NCBI GenBank assembly: GCA_005784505.1
Contig: VCAZ01000029.1
Location: 2,703,501-2,767,500 of the forward strand
Direction of reading: 5' to 3'
Source: Bagarius yarrelli
Taxonomy: Eukaryota; Chordata; Actinopteri; Siluriformes; Sisoridae
Length of the DNA: 64,000 bases
Under the pieces are notes generated by a model. The model was not told where the DNA came from. It ran no database searches and saw only the letters and a program-made list of their open reading frames with translations. Shown one piece after another: positions 58,343 to 64,000 of the stretch (positions are counted from its first letter, which is position 1; every line of letters starts with the position of its first letter). The position numbers and the translations under genes are program-made.

Positions 58343-58377
<35 letters not shown>

Positions 58378-58492
58378 CTCATGGCTTTCACAGCGACTCC
58401 TGAAAAGAAAAAAAAGAGGAAGTTGAAAAGAAGAGCTGGATATCAGTGAGAGGAGCTGAACTGAGAGATGTTGAGCCACTTCATCGTCTGAC

Positions 58493-58539
<47 letters not shown>

Positions 58540-58645
58540 GTTATCGTCTGTGCATATACAGTTTCAAGTCTACCTGAATTTACTCACAGAACTAAAAGAA
58601 AATTAAAATGAATTTCTGCTGCAGGAGGAGATTTCAGCTTCCAGA
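58120..58645. other. unique sequence with (CA)n at 58347-58373 and (GT)n at 58498-58536
   Basis: 58140-58320 is repeat-free. A CA and a GT run face each other about 125 bp apart. Confidence 0.5.
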
Positions 58646-58658
58646 TTCTTTCCTTCCT

Positions 58659-58698
<40 letters not shown>

Positions 58699-59105
58699 TT
58701 CTTTCTTTCTTTCTTTTTCTTTATTTTGTTTTTCTTTCTTGCTCCCTTTTTTCCTTCTTTTGTATGTTTTCATGTTTAGCACTTTATTCCCCTTTCTTTT
58801 CTTTTCTCTTTTTCTCACCCGCTCAATTTTTTTCTCTCTCTCTTTTTGTCTATCTCTCGTTGTCTCTTCCTCTCTTTTTTCTCTCTCCCTCTTTCTTTAT
58901 CTCTCTCTTTCTCTTTTTTCTCGCCCTCTCTTTTTTATATAAAACATTTATTATTTCTCTTCTTTTCTTTCCTCATTTGTTTCTTTTTCTTCTTTTTTTT
59001 ATTATTCTAATTCCTTTTCTCCATCCATTCTTCATTTTCTCCATCCGTTCTTCATTTTCTCCTTCCTTCTGTCATCCTTTTTATTTCTGTCCTTTTCTCT
59101 ATTTG
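58646..59105. repeat. (TTTC)n and CT-rich tract
   Basis: Pure TTTC at about 58654-58715, then mixed pyrimidine sequence with 'ttcattttctccatccgttc' direct repeats near 59030-59065. Confidence 0.95.
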
Positions 59106-59150
59106 CACATCATTTAAAATAGTTTGAAAATTAACTTTAGTGAGAAGTGT

Positions 59151-59188
<38 letters not shown>

Positions 59189-59510
59189 GCATCAGACTTG
59201 TACTTCCTGCTTCCCTGCACACCTTTCCGGACTCAGTTACTACAGCAACAGTTGCCGCGGGCGACCGGGAGTCCAGAGCTCGGGGGGGTGCAGTGTAATG
59301 AGTGTAAGGATGATAACAGTGAAGCAGCGCTACAGCGAGAACAGAAATGCATTAAGCAGAAGGGTTAAAACGGGAGGGTGGGGAGAGTTTGGGGGCGGAG
59401 CTAAGCTTTTTGAATAAATTAAAAGTCTTTAGTGTTAATTGCCACAAATTATTCAATTAAAAATAAAAAAAAAAACCTTTTCAAGATATTGTTTAGAATC
59501 CCCTCCCACT
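59106..59510. other. unique sequence with (GT)n at 59153-59183
   Basis: 59190-59400 is GC-richer and repeat-free. Nothing coding recognised. Confidence 0.4.
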
Positions 59511-59511
59511 T

Positions 59512-59808
59512 TTCATTCATTCATCTGCTTATTTCCTAATTCTGGGTCACAGGGATCTGCTGGAGTCTATAAAGGAGGGGGACAACATGGACAGTTCACC
59601 AGTCCATCACAGGGCCACACACACTCACACACACACACACACACACACACTCACTCCTATGGGCAATTTAGAATCACTAATCAATCTAACATACATGTTT
59701 TTGGACTGTGAGGGGAAACCAGAGAACCCGGAGTAAACCCACACACACAAACACAGGGAGAACAAGCAAACACCACACAGAAAGACCCCTGCAGGGGAAT
59801 CGAACCTT
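59512..59808 (-). mobile_element. tRNA-type SINE, family A (antisense)
   Basis: From 'cctaattctgggtcacaggg' through 'caccagtccatcacagggcc', a CA run, 'ggcaatttagaatcactaat' and 'ggagaacccggagtaaaccc' to 'agacccctgcaggggaatcg'. It extends to the B-box-like aatcgaacc. Confidence 0.85.
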
Positions 59809-59809
59809 C

Positions 59810-60820
59810 TTTTTTTTCTTCTGGTATTAGTATTATGGTATGATTTATTTATTTTTTCTTTTTGCTTTCTTTTTAGGTAAAAATGTGTAAATTTGAGAGA
59901 TTTGGCAGTGTTTCTTTGTTCGTTAAAGGTGTTAACGTTATTCGTTGTGAAGAACAGCAGCTTTAGTTGTGGTGATGTGCATAGTGAATAAAGACGTCGC
60001 TCCTCCGGCATCTCCTCTTCATCTTCTTCTCGAGTTTAACCAGGCAGTGACGTTGTTTCCGTTTGAGCAGCTTCAGCTTCGGTCATCAAAGAGAGAGAGA
60101 GGAACTAAATCAAGACTGGAGGAACAGTTGCATCTCTTTACGATTCTCTTCTGAGAGATTTGTGGTGGTGGAGAACACGTGATCGTAGTGATGAAAATGT
60201 TCTCATGACTTATTTCTCATTTTCCAAACACCGAACTGAACGATAAATTGCACGATTCTTGTTCTTCTTGTTTTGATCCATTTCAGAAAACATCTTTTGG
60301 TTGGCTCTGCTGCAATACAACCTCTTTTCTACATTTTTTATCTTCCCCTTCTATTATTTCTTCCTTCCTTCCTCTTCCTCCTCCTCCTCCTCTTTCTTCC
60401 CCTGCTCCATAATTTACAGCAAGGTCAGCGTATGGAAGCAGCAATCTGCTCCCAGCTCCTTCCACAGATTAAAATGTGACAAAAGAGAACATTGGGAGCA
60501 TTGATCATGTGGACAGGGATGTGGGGAGGGACAGGTTATGGCGTACGGCTTGCAATTGCATGATTGATAAAAAAAAGGCCACCGGGTGGCGGTCAGGAGT
60601 GCGAGACCCGGGAGCAACGAGAGAAAACGTCATGCCCGGGTCAAAGTGGCACCTTCTCCATCATGCTAAGTGTGTGTGTAAGACAGAAGGCGATTTCATT
60701 GAAATTTAGTTGAATGGAACGTCAGCAAAAAAGTTCTAAAGTATTCTAGTTTATAGTCTTAAATAAAATAAAATTTTAATATTTTTTTTAATTATGACCT
60801 GACAGATGGCAGGAGTCATG
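59810..60820. other. unique sequence, possible regulatory island 60410-60715
   Basis: (TTCC)n/(CTC)n pyrimidine run at 60350-60405. 60410-60715 is repeat-free with balanced composition (attaaaatgtgacaaaag; ggcttgcaattgcatgattg). Nothing coding. Confidence 0.35.
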
Positions 60821-60821
60821 C

Positions 60822-61022
60822 TTGTGTTTGTTTACTCCGGGTTATTCGGTTTCCTCTTACAGTCCAAAAACATGTATGTTCGATTGATTGGTGATTCAAA
60901 CTGCCCCTAGGACTGAGTGTAAGGGTGTGTGTGGCCCTGTGATTGACAGGCGACCTGTCCAGGTTGACCCCTGCTATTCGCCCAATGGATGGACGAATGG
61001 ATGGATGGTTAGATGGATGGAT
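60822..61022 (+). mobile_element. tRNA-type SINE, family A (sense, 5' truncated)
   Basis: 'tttactccgggttattcggt', 'gtccaaaaacatgtatgttc', 'gattggtgattcaaactgcc' and 'ggcgacctgtccaggttgac', then a (GGAT)n tail at 60984-61022. Confidence 0.85.
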
Positions 61023-61536
61023 ATGGCCAAAAGAGTTTTTGGCTTGTCTCTGAAACATCTCGGTGTATTAGTGTATCACAAACATGACCTTAAAAAGGAC
61101 ATGTTTTCTTTTTTGAGTCCTCCTTCCTCATTTCATGTTAGCAAAGGTTGTTTTGTTGTTACCTTCGTAAAAGAATTGGGGCGTATACTGGATGCTTCCT
61201 CACTTGTCATGCTAGGGAAAGTGACAGCTAAGTGGTTAATTAATACCAACAATCAATGCATCTACCAGGTTCCAAATTTCTGTATTCAAATCCACGGCTT
61301 GCTACAAATAATAATTGCGTTAGTGTCTGTCATTACTTCTGCACCAGGTATCCTCATCACACAAACCAACAAAATTTAAACCCAAGCACGGGCGCTTTTA
61401 TCACATCATAGCAGGAGCTCCAGTCTCCTCCTGCTGCCCTGAAAATATGAACATTTATAGGAGGTTCAACAAGCTTATTTGTCAGATAGACTCTAGTGCA
61501 CAGTTAAATTTGTTTCTTAGAAGGTCGCGGTCTTGA
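61023..61536. other. unique intronic sequence
   Basis: Carries the 3' part of a 163-codon frame (60888-61379) that starts inside the SINE. It lacks recognisable domains, so it is treated as chance. Confidence 0.35.
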
Positions 61537-61595
61537 GCGCAGGGTCAGCGATGATACGGTGCCTTCGGAGCAGAAAGGGTTAAAGGTGATCAGTA
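61537..61595 (-). mobile_element. SINE variant family C fragment
   Basis: 'gcgcagggtcagcgatgata' and 'gagcagaaagggttaaaggt' match the 3' half of 30895-31062 in the same orientation. Confidence 0.65.
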
Positions 61596-62799
61596 GCTGT
61601 TGGTCAGAATCAGTGTTACCATGTTTTACTGATAATCGGGTAGATTTGCTGCGGTTGTCCAGTTTCCTCTCACCCCATGCTACCTGATATGGTGGCTCGT
61701 ACAGGATTTCTTTTCATCTCCTCAGGTTATTCCTACGATATTGATCTTCCACCACAATCAGGATAAAGTAGATCCGCCTGGCCTCAATCGGTCCCGTCTC
61801 CCCTTATCCTTCACTGACGTTCTAAAGCATCTGTGGAACAGGAAATATTTTTAGAGGTATAAGATTTCTCAGTGCCAATTTGCCCAGTGTGATCCTGTCG
61901 TGTTCTGTTACCTGGAGCAGATTTTTCCAACCGTTTCTCATCTTTTTTGCTCGTTACTGGCCCATAGCAGATAAACTTGGCTTTGTGGATGCTAACTGAG
62001 CAAAGTAGCAGATACACCAGACTAGACTATAATAGCTAAAACTGGCTTATCGGTGTTCATAATAGCAAGATATTTGCACAAACACAGCTATTTAATATCA
62101 CCTACACTTTAGAATTCTTGTTTGATGTTGTTCTGCCCCAACCACCGGTTTCTTGATCAGTAAACATGACTGTGCTGAGCGTCTGTTCTGGATGGAGTTG
62201 CTGTCAGATGGGCAACAAGCCTGGGGACGAATCACTCAGCATTAGGCCTTCAGCTGCTCTTCTGGAACAATACAGTGTGAGGATCAGATGGCAACGGCGG
62301 CGGCGTCTGCTGCTGTCTGAACCGCGGGAGATGACGAGTGATGTGATGCTGCTGAGAGGAGATGGCGTTTGCACTCCAGGTTCCTCGCTTTGCTGACAGC
62401 GTTGCTCCGGATAACAGCAGCCGTATCAGACAGGTGCAACCAAGATCAGATGTGTTTCTGCTCAGCCAGATGAACAAAATTTAAACAAGTGCCGAAAGCT
62501 AGGTTGAGAGAACTCAGACACATGCGATGCTCGCAAACAAGACCTATATTTCAGAAATTCTGTCTAACTTCACAAGCAGTAGCCAGCAGGTGATTCACGC
62601 TTCTTGTACTGTATTTTTCACGAAAAAAAAGAAGGAATAAAAAAGTAGAGCAGATACCAACTATCGTGCGAACTGAACAAATTCACATATGCACTCGCTC
62701 CAGTGTTGCTAATAAATAAAGAATTCTTCTGTATTGTGTATAAAATAAAAAATATTTGAATCTTTATTTGTTTTTAAGAACCAACATTAGCTTCCATAT
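61596..62799. other. unique sequence, possible regulatory island 62160-62480
   Basis: 62160-62480 is repeat-free, CpG-containing (cggcggcgtctgctgctgtc) and carries overlapping 75-76 codon frames on both strands without splice or domain support. The rest is AT-rich. Confidence 0.35.
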
Positions 62800-62942
62800 A
62801 CATTTCTGTCCTTTGAAGCAGTTGAGGGTTCAGGGCCTTGCTCAGGGGCTCACCTGTGGCAGCTTGTTGGTCATTGAAAATAAACCCACAACTTCCTGAT
62901 CAGCAGTCCACCACCTTAATCACTAAACTACACCACATCCCC
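62800..62942 (-). mobile_element. family B SINE (antisense)
   Basis: 'gcagttgagggttcagggcc', 'cttgctcaggggctcacctg', 'ccaccttaatcactaaacta' follow the family order. Confidence 0.8.
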
Positions 62943-63387
62943 ACTTATTCTGACCTCAGAAGCCAGAAATTGGGAGCTTGTAGTTGTTCATGTTTCACTT
63001 TTTTTTTGTTCTATGTTTTGCACTAGAAGTAAATGAGGTTATGTCTGCAGGCCACATGTTTGCACCATGATCTGGCTTCTGCACTGAGAAAATCACCACC
63101 CCGGTGAAACATGCAGCCATGTAGCAGAAGAAAAAGCAGTAACATAGATCGAAGGTGGTTTCAATGTGTCTTTGCTAAGATTAGCTTGTTCTTACCTCAG
63201 GCTAATAAAGTTGTACCTTGCTCATTTTTCTGCATTTTCCATTTTACTCTATTTCTGAACTTGGCAACAGGGACTGCAGATTCGTTTGATTATCTGAATC
63301 GGTGATTCAGCATCTTTATTTATAATGTGAATCAGGTATCGAAAATAACATAGAAGTTGCGGGCGTGTATTCTGTATTACCTGCTAT
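62943..63387. other. unique intronic sequence
   Basis: Nothing recognised. Confidence 0.35.
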
Positions 63388-63556
63388 AACATTTACAGCA
63401 TTTGGCAGATGCCCTTATCCAGAGCGACTTACATTATCTCTGTTATTGAGGTTAAGGACCTTGCTTAAGTGCCCACAGTGGTTGCTTGGTGGTCCTGGGA
63501 ATCAAACCCCGGTCTTCCTGGTATTAGTCCAACACCTTAACCACTAAGCCAACACT
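63388..63556 (-). mobile_element. family B SINE with intact Pol III boxes (antisense)
   Basis: On the minus strand the A box is TGGCTTAGTGG (complement of 63541-63551) and the B box GGTTTGATTCC (complement of 63498-63508). The 3' end is 'tttacagcatttggcagatg' on the + strand. Its 5' head abuts the 36-bp minisatellite. Confidence 0.88.
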
Positions 63557-63769
63557 TTGTGCCTGTCAGTATTAGTAAAGAAGGTGTGGCCTTTGTGCCT
63601 GTCAGTAATATTAAAGAAGGCGTTGCCCTTGTGCCTGTCAGTGATGGTATAGAAGGCGTGGCCTTTGTGCCTGTCAGTAAAAGTAATAAAGGTGTGGCCT
63701 TTGTGCCTGTCAGTATTAGTAAAGAAGGTGTGGCCTTTCTGCCTGTCAGTATTAATAAAGGAGGCGTGG
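63554..63769. repeat. 36-bp minisatellite, six units
   Basis: Units of cctttgtgcctgtcagtatt plus agtaaagaaggtgtgg start at 63554, 63590, 63626, 63662, 63698 and 63734, exactly 36 bp apart. Because 36 is a multiple of three, a frame stays open and reads as a 12-residue repeat (EGVAFVPVSISK). There is no sign of a real gene. A seventh, decayed unit may follow to about 63785. Confidence 0.95.
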
Positions 63770-63785
63770 TTTTGTTTGTGTCAGA

Positions 63786-64000
63786 TGTTTCAACATCTGC
63801 AGCTTAGCTTAACTTTCTACATGTACAATTGTTTATTTGTTAAAAAACAGAACGCTTAGAGGATTAGAACTTCAACCACCAAGCAGTAATGAGCACACCG
63901 CTATGCATGATTATCAGGCAATTATATTTGGTTACCATGCAAACAAGAAGCATCATGGGATGTCATTAAGGGAGAGGGAGAAAAAAAAAACACCCCACCA
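63786..64000. other. unique intronic sequence
   Basis: Nothing recognised up to the window end apart from an A-rich run at 63979-63990. Confidence 0.35.

Larger units (their letters stand above)
46127..64000 (+). other. astn2: astn2 intron 2, 5' part (at least 17.9 kb)
   Basis: The next astn2 exon should encode a leucine-rich membrane segment followed by a basic cytoplasmic stretch. No reading frame in 46127-64000 looks like this, so the intron runs past the window end. Confidence 0.75.

Noticed and set aside
60888..61379. 163-codon frame
   Set aside because: Begins inside a SINE; the remaining part shows no recognisable family.
63559..63807. 82-codon frame with 12-residue Val-rich repeats
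   Set aside because: 36-bp minisatellite in an intron. Regular period explains the open frame; there are no splice or start signals.

Overview
The window is non-coding-rich vertebrate DNA, almost certainly from a ray-finned (teleost) fish. The evidence is dense (CA)n, (GATA)n and (CT)n microsatellites, many copies of tRNA-derived SINEs of the kind known from catfishes and other otophysan fishes (Mermaid/HE1-like), a hAT-type MITE with perfect terminal repeats, and 5'-truncated LINE tails. There is no bacterial-style gene packing. Nearly all long open reading frames are artefacts of simple repeats.

Only one coding exon can be assigned with confidence: a 188-bp internal exon at 45939-46126 on the + strand, recognised as astrotactin-2 (astn2). 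It encodes the ectodomain stretch just before the first membrane segment and corresponds to the second coding exon of the vertebrate gene. It has a perfect TACTAAC branch site, a pyrimidine-rich acceptor and a consensus GTAAGT donor. The rest of the window reads as two very large astn2 introns: at least 45.9 kb upstream and at least 17.9 kb downstream. Neither the exon encoding the signal peptide nor the exon encoding the first membrane segment was found.

Layout. 0.4-6 kb: hAT MITE, several SINEs and one copy of an unclassified repeat. 6.6-7.3 kb: CT tract. 8-18 kb: mostly unique sequence with a SINE, minisatellites, a LINE tail with a perfect target-site duplication, and the first TCTA arrays. 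18.5-22.3 kb: a triplicated regulatory-looking block, SINEs and a 37-bp minisatellite invaded by a SINE. 24.7-26 kb: a 1-kb TCTA/TCTG array. 26.7-32 kb: a TTAGGG-like tract, SINEs, a LINE tail and unique islands. 33-39.5 kb: twin 'ataacacc' minisatellites, a 33-bp alternating tandem repeat and a 12-bp minisatellite with higher-order structure. 39.5-46 kb: unique islands leading into the exon. 46-54 kb: intron sequence with old transposon fragments and two unproven orphan exon candidates (51717-51910 on +, 53363-53468 on -). 54-59 kb: purine/pyrimidine tracts and a GATA array. 59.5-64 kb: SINEs and a 36-bp minisatellite.

Several unique, repeat-free islands carry homeodomain, SOX, POU or E-box-like words and could be developmental enhancers of astn2 or its neighbours. 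That is inference only, because conservation could not be tested here. I found no clear novel system. The best leads are the triplicated E-box/TAATTA block at 19.1-20.9 kb, the orphan minus-strand exon candidate at 53.4 kb, and the structured minisatellites.
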